The notes under the pieces were generated by a model. The model was not told where the DNA came from and searched no databases. It worked only from the letters and a program-made list of their open reading frames with translations. Source: Paenibacillus sp. AN1007 (GTDB taxonomy: Bacteria; Bacillota; Bacilli; Paenibacillales; Paenibacillaceae). Taken from it: 64,000 nt of DNA. Position numbers and translations under genes: made by a program. Below, piece after piece: positions 28,157 through 37,588 of this stretch (positions are counted from its first letter, which is position 1; the number at the start of each line of letters is the position of its first letter). Location: contig NZ_CP159992.1 in the NCBI RefSeq assembly GCF_040702995.1, positions 4,899,501 to 4,963,500 on the forward strand. The letters run 5' to 3'.

Positions 28157-31100
28157 TTAAGACTGCATATCCGGAATACGAAAAGCAACACTCGTCCCAC
28201 GACCCGGTTCGCTCATAAGTTCCAGTGAAGTACCATACTCAAATCTCAAACGTTTATTGATATTCCGCAAGCCTACACCTTGTTCTACATTCGATTCATT
28301 CGGATCCATGAACAGATGGATTCGCTCAGGTGAAATTCCAACTCCGTCGTCGGTTATAGTAAATAACCAGAAACCATCTGCTCTTGATGCTGTCAATTGT
28401 ACTGTTCCGCCTTCGATCTGTGCTCCAATACCGTGACGAATTGCATTTTCAACTAACGGCTGCAGGAGCAGTGGGGGCATTTTCAGACGATAAGCCTCCT
28501 CAGGTATGTCATATTTGAAACATATTCGATCACCGAATCTTGTTTGCTCAATCTCCACATATGTTTGTATAAGTTGGAATTCTTCATCAAATTCGATGCG
28601 ATCATCCGTATTGCTGAATCGAAAGCTCCCACGTAAGTAATCCGCCAGCGCGATAATCATGTTCCTTGCACGCTCCACATCCGTATAACTGGAAGAAACA
28701 ATACTATTAAGAACATTATATAAAAAGTGCGGCTTGATCTGCGATTGAAGGAACGCCACCTCCATATGTATGGCTCTTCCCAACGATTCCTTCATGGCAA
28801 GCAAACTTCCAATTCGAGCCTTCAGTTCTTCCAGATCAAATGGTTTAGGCAAATAATCATTAGCTCCCACCTGGAAGGCCGCCACTTTATCCTGCGGCTG
28901 CAGTGCTGCTGTCACCATGAGCACAGGCAGTTCCAGCAGCGAATACCGCTTGCGAATTTCCAGACATACTTCATATCCAGACATGCCGGGCATCATCAGA
29001 TCCAGAATGACCAGATCTATTCTCCCCGGCTGGTTGATCTGTTCCAGCGCCTCGTATCCGTCTTTGACCGCGATAACTCGATAATCGAGCGATTGCAGCG
29101 CATCGAGTAAAACTTTCAGATTCACATACTGATCATCAACAATTAGTACCGTACGATTACCTTCGGCATTCATAATCCAAGGTGTTGAAAAGGAATATTC
29201 CTTTTTCAAAGGCAGATTGTAAGGTTCCGTTGAACGCTGCAGGGCTGGAGTACTCTTCCTAGTTGAATCTGCCATCGGTAAAGTAAACGTAAATGTAGTG
29301 CCCACCCCAACCGTAGATATAACTTCAAGCTCCCCTCCCTGCAGATCGATTAGCTGCTTCGCAATCGGCAGCCCCAGCCCGAAACCGCGCTTCTGTGTTC
29401 CCTCCATGGATTTAAAAGGCTCATAAATATGCGGCAGATCCTTCGGATCAATACCTGCCCCTGTATCCCTGACCTCCAATTGAAGCGAACCTCCGCATAC
29501 TTTTCCAGTGACCACAACGGTACCATGATCTGTGTGTTTGACCGCGTTATCAAGAAAATTACTAATGACTTGGCTTAATCTGATTTCATCAGCATACGCG
29601 AAAGGGAAGTTCGCTGGTACCTGATTGATAAGCTGAATATCCTTCTCGGCACAAAGATAGGTGTAAAAACGAATCTGCAGCTCTACAATCGAACGTACGT
29701 CTACTGGTGCAGGTGCAATTCTGAATTCTCCCTGTTTCAATTTGGATAAGTCCAGAATGTCATAGACAAGCTGAGACAGTTTCCTTGTAACTTCAATCAC
29801 TAACTGCAGCTTTTCCCGCTGCTCGGCTGTAGCTGGGTTTGCCGCATCATCAAGCATGGATCGTGATATGTTCATCACGCCGTGCAGAGGGGTCTTGAAT
29901 TCATGCGAGGTACGCGCAAGAAAATCATCCTTTTGTTTATCTGCCTCAAGCAGCTGCTCGGAAAGTTCCTCAATCCTCTGAAAAGCATTGGAAAATCGGA
30001 AAGACATCAGCAGTCCAAGGATGAGAAGCACAAGAAACGGCTCGACTGGTGGCAGTGAATAGATGGGTACTCCGAAATATACGTTCATGTTCTGGTTCAA
30101 AATCAAAGCGTTTAATGCCATCGCTGCCACGGCAAGATACCAGCTGCCAGCTACCTTATGCAGAACAGCATGAACAAACACATATGTTGCGTACAGCAGA
30201 GCCAACGTGACATACAGTGACGTCACAACACGCATCAGTCCGGTCGTAATCTGCACAGCGAAAACCAAATGCAGGAGGAGCAGACATGCGCCTGTAATTA
30301 AACCTCCTTTAGTAAGCCATTTGTGACTATACGGGCGAAATGCCGTATACACATACAGGAAAAAGCCTACGCCTACCCCAACTGTCACTACCATTTGGAT
30401 TCGGAAATAGAGCCAGAATGGGAGTGCTCCGATCACATCAAACAATACCCTCTCACCGCTGACACTTGTAAAAGCCGCGATAAACAAACACACGAACCCA
30501 AATACGACAAGGGAAAGATCATTCCTCCGCTGAGAGAATAAACCTATAAAGTAGAGTCCCATGATCAGAAAGGCGGTCATTACCACCCAGTCATGTGCAG
30601 TCGCCAGATCCCGTATTCTAGAAATCTGATCCGCCTTACCAAGCTGAATGGATTCACCTATTCCGCTAGCAACCTTAAATTCATGATTAGCAACCTCGAT
30701 AAGAACATCATTCCAACCCTGTTTTAATGTGAAGTAACTGACATATGGCTTATTGAGTGCTCGATAGTCTTCCTTCAGGTTGGGGTCTCCACTGGAGCCT
30801 ACAACTTGGCCATTGACGATAAGCCTGTTAGAGATCAGAATGGCGGCCGTTTTGATCCCATATACGATATTGTCATCATCAATCCGTATCCTCAATCGGT
30901 AAGTGGCTTCACCTAACGTATCCATCTGCTTAGCCCAGTTACCTGGTACCTGGATCATTGAAGGTACATAATCTCCCCTACGATCTGAGGCAAGAGAGCG
31001 GCTGAAAAGCAGCTGATGGGGATAAAACTCCCATTGTCCGTCCAACCGAACGACACCCTTCTCCTCAAATGCCCAATTCGTCAAATCCATCGTTCCATTG

Positions 31101-31210
31101 ACTGCAGTGGGCATCTTTTGTTTATTGACCGTAAAATATGTCAGCAGTAATCCATAGGTGGTAAAAAGAATCGCTATTGTAATAAGCAGCGCAATGATTT
31201 TACGACTCAT
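28157..31210 (-). CDS. Hybrid sensor kinase: 7TMR-DISM, HisKA kinase, receiver, second LytS-type kinase
   Basis: 1017 residues. N-terminal anchor and an extracytoplasmic jelly-roll-like domain (VRLDGQWEFYPHQLL, VPGNWAK) are followed by seven membrane segments (about 205-400), the 7TMR-DISM layout. Then comes a HisKA/HATPase kinase with TSHEFKTPLHG and GFGLGLPIAKQLIDLQGG, and a receiver domain with phospho-acceptor in LVILDLMMPGMSG and Lys in LPKPFDL. Last is a second, LytS-type kinase with QIKPHFLYNVLNSI and an HATPase domain. Two kinase modules of different families flank one receiver. It overlaps the next upstream gene by 11 bases, pairing it with the REC-BTAD-like regulator. The ligand may be a carbohydrate, by analogy with other 7TMR-DISM sensors. 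Confidence 0.9.
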   Translation of the reverse strand: MSRKIIALLITIAILFTTYGLLLTYFTVNKQKMPTAVNGTMDLTNWAFEEKGVVRLDGQWEFYPHQLLFSRSLASDRRGDYVPSMIQVPGNWAKQMDTLGEATYRLRIRIDDDNIVYGIKTAAILISNRLIVNGQVVGSSGDPNLKEDYRALNKPYVSYFTLKQGWNDVLIEVANHEFKVASGIGESIQLGKADQISRIRDLATAHDWVVMTAFLIMGLYFIGLFSQRRNDLSLVVFGFVCLFIAAFTSVSGERVLFDVIGALPFWLYFRIQMVVTVGVGVGFFLYVYTAFRPYSHKWLTKGGLITGACLLLLHLVFAVQITTGLMRVVTSLYVTLALLYATYVFVHAVLHKVAGSWYLAVAAMALNALILNQNMNVYFGVPIYSLPPVEPFLVLLILGLLMSFRFSNAFQRIEELSEQLLEADKQKDDFLARTSHEFKTPLHGVMNISRSMLDDAANPATAEQREKLQLVIEVTRKLSQLVYDILDLSKLKQGEFRIAPAPVDVRSIVELQIRFYTYLCAEKDIQLINQVPANFPFAYADEIRLSQVISNFLDNAVKHTDHGTVVVTGKVCGGSLQLEVRDTGAGIDPKDLPHIYEPFKSMEGTQKRGFGLGLPIAKQLIDLQGGELEVISTVGVGTTFTFTLPMADSTRKSTPALQRSTEPYNLPLKKEYSFSTPWIMNAEGNRTVLIVDDQYVNLKVLLDALQSLDYRVIAVKDGYEALEQINQPGRIDLVILDLMMPGMSGYEVCLEIRKRYSLLELPVLMVTAALQPQDKVAAFQVGANDYLPKPFDLEELKARIGSLLAMKESLGRAIHMEVAFLQSQIKPHFLYNVLNSIVSSSYTDVERARNMIIALADYLRGSFRFSNTDDRIEFDEEFQLIQTYVEIEQTRFGDRICFKYDIPEEAYRLKMPPLLLQPLVENAIRHGIGAQIEGGTVQLTASRADGFWLFTITDDGVGISPERIHLFMDPNESNVEQGVGLRNINKRLRFEYGTSLELMSEPGRGTSVAFRIPDMQS

Positions 31211-32354
31211 TGAGCTGTGAACTCTGTCTTTCCTTCGTTTGATGAAAAAGTAACATCGTTTCCTCCTCTAATTCTGATCCAAGCTGTACGCGTACAGCCT
31301 GTTCCAACTGCAAACATACACGGTACGCCTCGTTCCGATTACCGAGCTCCAGATGGAGTTTGATCAATGACCGGCCGTCGGTCTCGGAGTCGGGAAATAT
31401 CGTGAGCAGTCGCTGCAAGCTATCCACTGCAAATGAGAGATTTTCTCGGTTACGGTAATAAACACTCCATTTGCGCAACACACGGACATACAAGGATTTG
31501 ATCTCCAACTGTTTGGCGATTGCCCAGTCGAAATTGCATCCTTCCATATAATCTCCATTGTACATCTCGTTCATCTGATGGTAATGCTTCTCGTTCATAT
31601 TTCCTTCGCCCAATATTTGGTTCAGTAATGTCTCGAACAGTGACACATCCGTCGTGATATTGTTCAGCTCAGCGGAAAATCCCTGATTTCCTTTGTGAAT
31701 ATGGATCGGGATGTCTTGATCCGTCAGGCTTTTCCGCAGATAAGAGAGACAGGTATACAAATACGATTTGGCTTTGTCGAGATCATACTCCGGCCACAAT
31801 GCCTCAATAATGAAGCCAGCATTCACACGTTTGCCCTCATGATGAATGAGGAACGCACACAGTTCTCGTTCTTTTTTTGTTTTCCATATAACTTCTATAT
31901 CGGGCTTGGGCGGCGAGAAGATATGAAACCCACCAAGAGATCGAACAGACGGAACAGGAGCCTTATTGGTCTGCTCTGAATCTTTCTGCTTGGATAGACT
32001 TTTTGCTATCCGAGTCACTGTATTCTCTAATCTGGCTAATGTAAAAGGCTTTAGCAAGTAATCGGTAGAATCAATCTCGAATGCTTCCAGCGCATATTCC
32101 GCATAGGCAGTCGTGAAAATAATGGGCAGCTCCGGCGAGATGCTTCGGATGCGGCGCGCAGCTTCGGTCCCCTTCATACCAGGCATCTGGATATCTAGGA
32201 ACACGGCATCGACCACTGTTTCGCTTAGAGCATCGATGGCTTGAAAAGGATTGAGATATGTTCCGGCAATTTCGACATCTCCTACCTGCTTAAGCAATAT
32301 TTCAAGCAAATTCAAAGCATCTGCTTCATCATCAATTAAAATGACACGTATCAT
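31200..32354 (-). CDS. Response regulator with winged-helix and BTAD-like domain (SARP-like)
   Basis: 384 residues. Receiver domain (ILIDDEADALN; phospho-Asp in AVFLDIQMPGMKG; LLKPFTLARL), then a winged-helix domain around 150-230 (LIHHEGKRVNAGFIIEALWP, KSYLYTCLSYLRKSL), and a C-terminal helical BTAD-like repeat region (NYRNR...LQRLLTIFPDSETDGRSLIKLHLELGNR). This is the arrangement of REC-SARP regulators. Transcribed just upstream of, and overlapping, the hybrid kinase gene. Confidence 0.87.
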   Translation of the reverse strand: MIRVILIDDEADALNLLEILLKQVGDVEIAGTYLNPFQAIDALSETVVDAVFLDIQMPGMKGTEAARRIRSISPELPIIFTTAYAEYALEAFEIDSTDYLLKPFTLARLENTVTRIAKSLSKQKDSEQTNKAPVPSVRSLGGFHIFSPPKPDIEVIWKTKKERELCAFLIHHEGKRVNAGFIIEALWPEYDLDKAKSYLYTCLSYLRKSLTDQDIPIHIHKGNQGFSAELNNITTDVSLFETLLNQILGEGNMNEKHYHQMNEMYNGDYMEGCNFDWAIAKQLEIKSLYVRVLRKWSVYYRNRENLSFAVDSLQRLLTIFPDSETDGRSLIKLHLELGNRNEAYRVCLQLEQAVRVQLGSELEEETMLLFHQTKERQSSQLNES

Positions 32355-32625
32355 TGGCTGTTGACTCCTTTTCAGTTCAAACTAAAGGCTGGCGGCTTCA
32401 AGTCAATGTTACATTCGTTATGATTCATATATTTATCGGGCGGGTGCCTCCGTCTCATTAGATTCTTTTTCATTTTCTACGATTACGATCTAAGCTCTTC
32501 ATACAAACTAGTCTTTGCTGTTCCTCTGAATTACGCACACTATTGTAGAACTGAAGAAGCTGCTCTACAATGAAGCTCGGCAGGCTCTTAACCTGCAAAT
32601 TAAAATTGGAGGAGGCCTGAAGAGG

Positions 32626-32832
32626 ATGGAAATTTCATTGGATATGATCAAAGACAAGGTTGAATGTCTGCAGGCGTATGATTTTCAGGAATTGGAACGA
32701 GCAATTGAGGAACGAATCAATATAAACAAAGCATTAGTATTACGAGTGAAACAGGTTCAGCACCAAGTCACATTTGACCCTATTCGTAATAAAATGCTGT
32801 ACAGTGCGGCTGTACATTTTGCGGTCGAGTAA
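32626..32832 (+). CDS. DUF2536-like small protein
   Basis: 68 residues: IKDKVECLQAYDFQELERAI, then NKALVLRVKQVQHQV and a terminal KMLYSAAVHFAVE. This matches what I recall of the DUF2536 family (B. subtilis YrzA-like), a small conserved protein of unknown function. Preceded by GGAGGAGG. Stands alone on the plus strand between two minus-strand genes. Confidence 0.65.
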   Translation: MEISLDMIKDKVECLQAYDFQELERAIEERININKALVLRVKQVQHQVTFDPIRNKMLYSAAVHFAVE

Positions 32833-32870
32833 GAATTGAACCAGGTATCGCTTACTGAAGCAAACTCAAA

Positions 32871-32903
32871 CAGCGCGCACCGGTGTATATCGGATGCGCG
32901 CTG
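32871..32903. terminator. Hairpin after the DUF2536-like gene
   Basis: Stem CAGCGCGCA / TGCGCGCTG, 9 bp, with inner CCG/CGG pairing. There is no T-run after it on the plus strand, so terminator activity is uncertain. Confidence 0.35.
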
Positions 32904-32950
32904 ACTGCACAGCTTATTCTGATTGAAAACCCGTAGTTTTAAAATGCTGT

Positions 32951-33769
32951 TTACTCTGCTGTTATTGCTGATTCGGTTAATAACGGAGAATACATCATCA
33001 AGGCATTGTTCTCAATGATGAATTCATCATTAATCTGTTCACCTTCCTGATTGTAAACCCGCCGATGAAGCACATTTCTCCTGACGTAACCTCCCCAATG
33101 CTGCTGCTCAATACGGTGCTGTTTCTCATATATTTCATAAGAGTACTGTACTTTCTCGTTCGCCCGCCATTCTCCCTGCAGTACATGATTCTTTAATTCC
33201 AGATGAAGCTGGTAACAGGTTGTCGTTGGATTCGAGATCATCAGATCCAGATAGTTATAAGCACACGTGGCTCCGCTTCCAAACGGCTGTGTACGGTTCG
33301 AATCAGGGAATACATCATAACTGTGCCGATGACGTTCAACTACGGCAAGTGGTGTGTGCAGCGTCATCCAGTAAATTAGATTCGAAAGCTGACAGAGTCC
33401 TCCGCCAACCCCAGGTTTAAAGCCGCCATAAAATAATATCATCCCCGGAAGATAACCTTTGCGCGCTGTAGTTTTGCCGATCAGCTTCCAATAAGACATC
33501 GTTTCACCAGGCTGAAGGAGCAGTCCATTCAGACATTCAATTGCAATTGACAGATTGATTTCTTTGTTATGCTGAAGCCACATATCCACGTCCTTCAACT
33601 TTCGAAGGGTAGGTGTTTCATGATGGAATATAACATGCGGAAACTTTTCCTGCGAGAAGGACTTAGCAAATGATGTACCGTCAATTAACCATTTCGCATA
33701 CCTTCGCCAAGTATAGTATGTTTTTCCCAACATCAACCGCAGCTTGGATCTCGGAATGGGTTTTCTCAT
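32951..33769 (-). CDS. VanW family protein
   Basis: 272 residues. The VanW core is clear: GETMSYWKLIGKTTARKGY, ILFYGGFKPGVGGGLCQLSN and VVERHRHSYDVFPDSNRTQPFGSGATC. No signal peptide is seen, so cytoplasmic. Family members occur in vancomycin-resistance clusters and elsewhere, but their function is not known. No vanHAX-type genes are nearby, so no resistance role is implied. Confidence 0.88.
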   Translation of the reverse strand: MRKPIPRSKLRLMLGKTYYTWRRYAKWLIDGTSFAKSFSQEKFPHVIFHHETPTLRKLKDVDMWLQHNKEINLSIAIECLNGLLLQPGETMSYWKLIGKTTARKGYLPGMILFYGGFKPGVGGGLCQLSNLIYWMTLHTPLAVVERHRHSYDVFPDSNRTQPFGSGATCAYNYLDLMISNPTTTCYQLHLELKNHVLQGEWRANEKVQYSYEIYEKQHRIEQQHWGGYVRRNVLHRRVYNQEGEQINDEFIIENNALMMYSPLLTESAITAE

Positions 33770-33891
33770 GGCATCATCGACCCTTCCTTCGTGTTTTGTT
33801 TTTTTTAAATATCATCTATTGTCTTATAGGACGTTCTTCCCTTCACTCTGGTTACGGTCATCTTCCCGATCGCTCTGCTTAAATAACGAAA

Positions 33892-33918
33892 AGACCCAAA
33901 TTCAGCAGAACTGGGTCT
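33892..33918 (-). terminator. Terminator after the alpha-toroid gene
   Basis: Stem AGACCCA / TGGGTCT with a T-rich tail on the minus strand. Confidence 0.6.
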
Positions 33919-33942
33919 ATCACAAATGATTACTTTTCCAAC

Positions 33943-34770
33943 TTACAGCCTCCCGTAATTCCGAAGCACCGATAACGTAAAGATCGTATGATACGGCTGC
34001 CAATGCTTCAAGCCATGCTCATCGCTCCAGCCGCCATCTTCACGCTGCGAAGACACCAGATCATCCAGAAATTCGTTCAGCATATCCTTAGACATCGCCT
34101 GAGCGACCCGGGTATCCGGTGAACTGGCAAATTGGAAAAGGGTAAAGTAGTTTTTCTCCGTCGTGTTCTGAGCACATTTTATAATATTGTCGATTGTCGC
34201 TTCTATAAAAGGTCTATTCTCAGGAGTATCTTCGAGATTGAGATAGTAGTCATGGGCATGGTATGCCATAAAGAGCCAATCATTGGCCTGAATGTGCCCC
34301 AGCGTCAGGTTAGATTTTGCCCAGATCGATGTCGATGCAGCTAAGGAAGCGGAGCAAATCCCCTGTTTGATCAAATTACCTGTAATTGAATCGGGTGCGG
34401 ACTGCCCGCCACTACTCCACCACGGAGCATGAGGGTACTTATGTAAGGAGTCAGGATTCTTCAAAGAGCCGTCTTCATTTCGATTGCTTTCAACCCAGTC
34501 TACCGTACCGATCAACACCTCTGTCAGCGCCAGATTCATATCCCTGCCCATGGTCAGAAGAAACTCCAGCGCGAGCGGATGTGAATCCGGACATTTAATA
34601 TCATGCTCCAAACCATGTCCCCACCCGCCGTCTGCATTTTTGTAACAGAGCAGGCACTGATACAGTCGTTCAATCGAGCCACCATCAAAAAGATAACTAA
34701 ATAACGCTTGCTCCCAGAGTAAACCGTTAGCATATACAAAATCCCTTGCCTTATCTAATGATACTGGCAT
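33943..34770 (-). CDS. Terpene cyclase/prenyltransferase-like alpha-toroid protein
   Basis: 275 residues; start at ATG 34770 (GGAGG seven bases upstream), not the longer frame. Repeated helical modules carry QW-like motifs: YKNADGGWGHGLEHDI near the N-terminus and QREDGGWSDEHGLKHWQPYHT at the C-terminus, plus WVESNRNEDGSLKN. This is the alpha/alpha-toroid fold of squalene-hopene cyclases and protein prenyltransferases, but at less than half the usual length. No DxDD catalytic motif is visible, so it may not be a cyclase. Confidence 0.7.
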   Translation of the reverse strand: MPVSLDKARDFVYANGLLWEQALFSYLFDGGSIERLYQCLLCYKNADGGWGHGLEHDIKCPDSHPLALEFLLTMGRDMNLALTEVLIGTVDWVESNRNEDGSLKNPDSLHKYPHAPWWSSGGQSAPDSITGNLIKQGICSASLAASTSIWAKSNLTLGHIQANDWLFMAYHAHDYYLNLEDTPENRPFIEATIDNIIKCAQNTTEKNYFTLFQFASSPDTRVAQAMSKDMLNEFLDDLVSSQREDGGWSDEHGLKHWQPYHTIFTLSVLRNYGRL

Positions 34771-34806
34771 AGTACAGCCTCCATTCTGTCTCATTCTGCA
34801 TCTTAC

Positions 34807-36771
34807 TTACACCTTCGGTTTCAACTGTTTAATTACAGCCACGATCAATATGATCATGCCTACGCCAAATCCAGATATGGATAACGGAGCGAATAAAAAT
34901 CGCATCAATTCACCCTGCAGCACAAAGCTAGCAAGCATGACAACCATACAGATTACCGTGAATACACCCACTGTCAGAGTGCCCGTGAAATCATGCAGTG
35001 AATGATTTTCCTCACGAGCAATCGTAATTTTATTGTCCTTCAGAATAGGCAGTTCCAACAACTTCGGAATGTAGTCTGTAATCTGCTCTTTGACCTTTGT
35101 TATACGCTCTTTGACCACTTGTCCTTTATCCATATGAGCTGCGTAAGATTGACTGGCTGCAGATAAAGAGTACGTATCATCTACAGATGACAGTGTCCCA
35201 TCCAACGTAATGATGGCTCTGAATGCTCCGGCAATCGTAGGTTTTAACGAAAGCCCCATCTCCGTGATCATGGACATCATTCGTTTCATCATGACACTTG
35301 TCGGATCTGGTGAGAAAGATGCTTCAGACAAAAGTCGGCTCAGACGCTGTTCAATCAACTTTTCATCCAGTAAATGCCCATCCTCACAAACTCGTGTCAA
35401 ACCATGCGCCATCTCTTTCGTATCTCGATTGCTGTATCCCATCAGGAAGCTTAACATCCCACCTCGTTCTTCATCCGTTAAGTAACCCACCGAACCGAAG
35501 TCGATCAGCGCAACCTCTCCATCAGCGGTCAGCATCAGATTTCCGGGGTGCGGGTCTGCATGAAAGATACCTATCACTAGAATCTGATCCAAGAATGCGT
35601 GCATGATCCTCTCGGAAACATCACTTGTCACCGCTTTCGTGAAGCTGGTTCCTTTGATGTATTCCATGGTTAAGATCTGTTTTGTCGAACACTCCGAATA
35701 GATTTCGGGGACACGGATACGAATGTTGTGTTCTTCAAATGCTTTTCGGATCAGATTCGTATTCAAGGCTTCAATATCAAAATCCGTTTCCTCGATCAAA
35801 TTCTGTTTGAACCCTTCAGCAAGCTGAATTAATCCCAGTCTTTGGATTTTGACAGAACGCTCGGATAGCCATGATACAAACTGGATTAAAATATCCAAAT
35901 CAACCGTCATTTTCTGCTTCACATCAGGTCTTAAGATTTTGACAACAACCTTCTCTCCCGTCAACTTCAGCTTCGCCAGATGAACTTGTCCAATCGAAGC
36001 CGCTGCGATGGGTTCCATGCCAAAGGATTCATAAGTTTCATCCATATTTCCGATTTTGTTGTCGATAATCGCTTTCAGCTCATGTGGGCTTAGCGGTTTC
36101 ACCTGATCATGTAAACTGGAGAAGGCCTGGATGTAGTTTGCAGGTAACATGTCCTTTTTGGTCGATAACACTTGGGCAAACTTCACAAATACACCACCCA
36201 TGTTATCCAGTACTTCAGCAATAACATATGGCAGTTTGGCATGATCCTGCTGGATCAAATGAGCCAACCCTTTGCGTGAAATAATCCAGAACATATGCAT
36301 CATCCGCCGCCACGCGCGAGCTTTATTCAAGATGTACAGGAACGGATTGGCCGCCTGCAATATTTTAAAATTAAACAGGTTAAGAAGCATATAGGCATAA
36401 CACGCGATGAATATAACAAGCAGCGGATAATAGATAAACATGACTCTAAGAATCTCGGCATCTGGTGGCGCTGTCTTTTGATTAAAGTAGGTAAAAGAAA
36501 GGACGAGCGTTACCACCGATGTACTGAATAATATCGCCAAGCTCAGCTTCAACTGGCTGCTTTTGAACGTGCTGATATTCCCGATGATAAAGTAAACCAG
36601 AAACGCTGCCACCAAAATACTGCTCAGATAAAATTGTTCCAACACCTGAAGCAGCATGCTCACCACAAGAGCACTGGCGAACGAGATCAGCACTTTATGT
36701 TTCCTGTTGAAGAACGATGTCAGCAGCATGAATAGAACGAAACACACAAGCAATGTAACAACAAAGAACAT
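34807..36771 (-). CDS. UbiB/AarF (ABC1) family kinase-like membrane protein
   Basis: 654 residues; ATG 36771 follows AGGTGG, while the frame could extend to a GTG at 36783. Several N-terminal membrane segments (1-150) precede the ABC1 kinase-like domain: MEPIAAASIGQVHLAKLKL (A-rich loop in place of the usual G-loop), KILRPD, EYIKGTSF, DPHPGNLML and LIDFGSVGYL. Two C-terminal membrane helices close it. ABC1 proteins are atypical kinases/ATPases tied to isoprenoid-quinone synthesis. The gene just downstream on the same strand is the alpha-toroid protein, another isoprenoid-like fold; a link is only inferred. Confidence 0.88.
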   Translation of the reverse strand: MFFVVTLLVCFVLFMLLTSFFNRKHKVLISFASALVVSMLLQVLEQFYLSSILVAAFLVYFIIGNISTFKSSQLKLSLAILFSTSVVTLVLSFTYFNQKTAPPDAEILRVMFIYYPLLVIFIACYAYMLLNLFNFKILQAANPFLYILNKARAWRRMMHMFWIISRKGLAHLIQQDHAKLPYVIAEVLDNMGGVFVKFAQVLSTKKDMLPANYIQAFSSLHDQVKPLSPHELKAIIDNKIGNMDETYESFGMEPIAAASIGQVHLAKLKLTGEKVVVKILRPDVKQKMTVDLDILIQFVSWLSERSVKIQRLGLIQLAEGFKQNLIEETDFDIEALNTNLIRKAFEEHNIRIRVPEIYSECSTKQILTMEYIKGTSFTKAVTSDVSERIMHAFLDQILVIGIFHADPHPGNLMLTADGEVALIDFGSVGYLTDEERGGMLSFLMGYSNRDTKEMAHGLTRVCEDGHLLDEKLIEQRLSRLLSEASFSPDPTSVMMKRMMSMITEMGLSLKPTIAGAFRAIITLDGTLSSVDDTYSLSAASQSYAAHMDKGQVVKERITKVKEQITDYIPKLLELPILKDNKITIAREENHSLHDFTGTLTVGVFTVICMVVMLASFVLQGELMRFLFAPLSISGFGVGMIILIVAVIKQLKPKV

Positions 36772-36866
36772 CTTACATCCCACCTGTTATGTAATGGTAT
36801 TGTGTGAACGCGTAAGTGATTTGAATACAGTGGAAAAGTACCATACATGAATGCGGGTTCACGTCA

Positions 36867-36910
36867 TTCTTGAAATATTTCTTGAAATATTTCTTGAAAT
36901 AATTCCTGAA
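36867..36910. repeat. 12-base tandem repeat upstream of the UbiB-like gene
   Basis: TTCTTGAAATAT in three nearly perfect consecutive copies plus a partial fourth (TTCCTGAA). It lies about 100 bases upstream of the UbiB-like start. May be a regulator array or a variable microsatellite. Confidence 0.7.
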
Positions 36911-37087
36911 CACCTGCACAGCTTGTATACCTCTAACCCGTTCTCCCTCAATATAACACACTAAACTTGGACTTGGGATGATGATCAAAGAAAGGGCAAA
37001 CGATATCTCACTTAAGGCAGCGTCCAGGAGATATTTCTCTTTTCTCCAGCAATTATACACTTCCCCATAAAGGCTAAATGTTTTATT

Positions 37088-37138
37088 TTGACAAATGTAT
37101 TATGTTACAGTAAACTGTACACAATACAGTAAACTGTA
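37088..37138 (+). promoter_or_regulatory. MerR-gene promoter with nested palindromic operator
   Basis: TTGACA at 37088-37093, then 17 bases, then TAAACT (37111-37116). Two copies of TACAGTAAACTGTA (37106-37119 and 37125-37138), each itself palindromic, start 19 bases apart and together make a larger palindrome over the promoter. This is the expected place for autoregulation by the following MerR-type gene. Confidence 0.65.
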
Positions 37139-37171
37139 ACATGAACAGTTTAATGTCATAGGAGGTGTATC

Positions 37172-37588
37172 ATGAATAGTTATACAGCTAAACAAGTTGC
37201 TGAAATTCTCCAGCAGGATGATCCTCGCATGAATCTGCGAACCGTGAGGTACTACACCCAAATCGGAATGGTACCTCCGCTTGAATTAGTGGGCAACAAA
37301 AGAGTTTACACGGATAACCATCTTCATCATTTTCGTGCAATCATCACTCTATCCAGAACAGGTGAGACTCTGTCTTCCATTCAGGAAACCTTAAAGAAAC
37401 TTTCGATGGATGACATCGAGAAAATTAGCCAGCAAATTACGTTATATGAACCAAGCCGCATTATTGAAAACGAAACACTCAAGATTACAGATGATGTTAT
37501 TATCACGATTAGTCCTCGAATATCTGCGGAGGTCAAACAAAGAGTCATCGAATCTGTATCGCAAGCACTAAGGGGTGAACATTTGTAA
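37172..37588 (+). CDS. MerR-family transcriptional regulator
   Basis: 138 residues. The N-terminal winged helix (YTAKQVAEILQQ, RTVRYYTQIGMVPP, RVYTDNHLHHFRAI) is of the MerR type. The tail after about residue 75 is short and contains no Cys, so metal or thiol sensing is unlikely. ATG follows GGAGGTG. First gene of a three-gene operon with an unknown protein and ClpP; its stop overlaps the next start by one base. Confidence 0.88.
   Translation: MNSYTAKQVAEILQQDDPRMNLRTVRYYTQIGMVPPLELVGNKRVYTDNHLHHFRAIITLSRTGETLSSIQETLKKLSMDDIEKISQQITLYEPSRIIENETLKITDDVIITISPRISAEVKQRVIESVSQALRGEHL

Larger units (their letters stand above)
36772..37171. other. 400-base divergent intergenic region
   Basis: Between the UbiB-like gene and the MerR gene. 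Contains a 12-base tandem repeat (36867-36910) and the MerR operator/promoter (37088-37138), annotated separately. A 95-codon open frame on the minus strand (36773-37060) is probably a shadow of the repeat. Confidence 0.6.

Noticed and set aside
32951..33769. VanW as a sign of vancomycin resistance
   Set aside because: No vanHAX or regulator genes are next to it; the family is widespread in Firmicutes without resistance.
36867..36910. Possible CRISPR repeat
   Set aside because: Units are 12 bases and directly adjacent without spacers, and no cas genes are near.
36773..37060. 95-codon open frame with a KKYFKKYFKN repeat
   Set aside because: The repeat is only a translation of the 12-base tandem DNA repeat; no ribosome site and it runs through the divergent promoter region.
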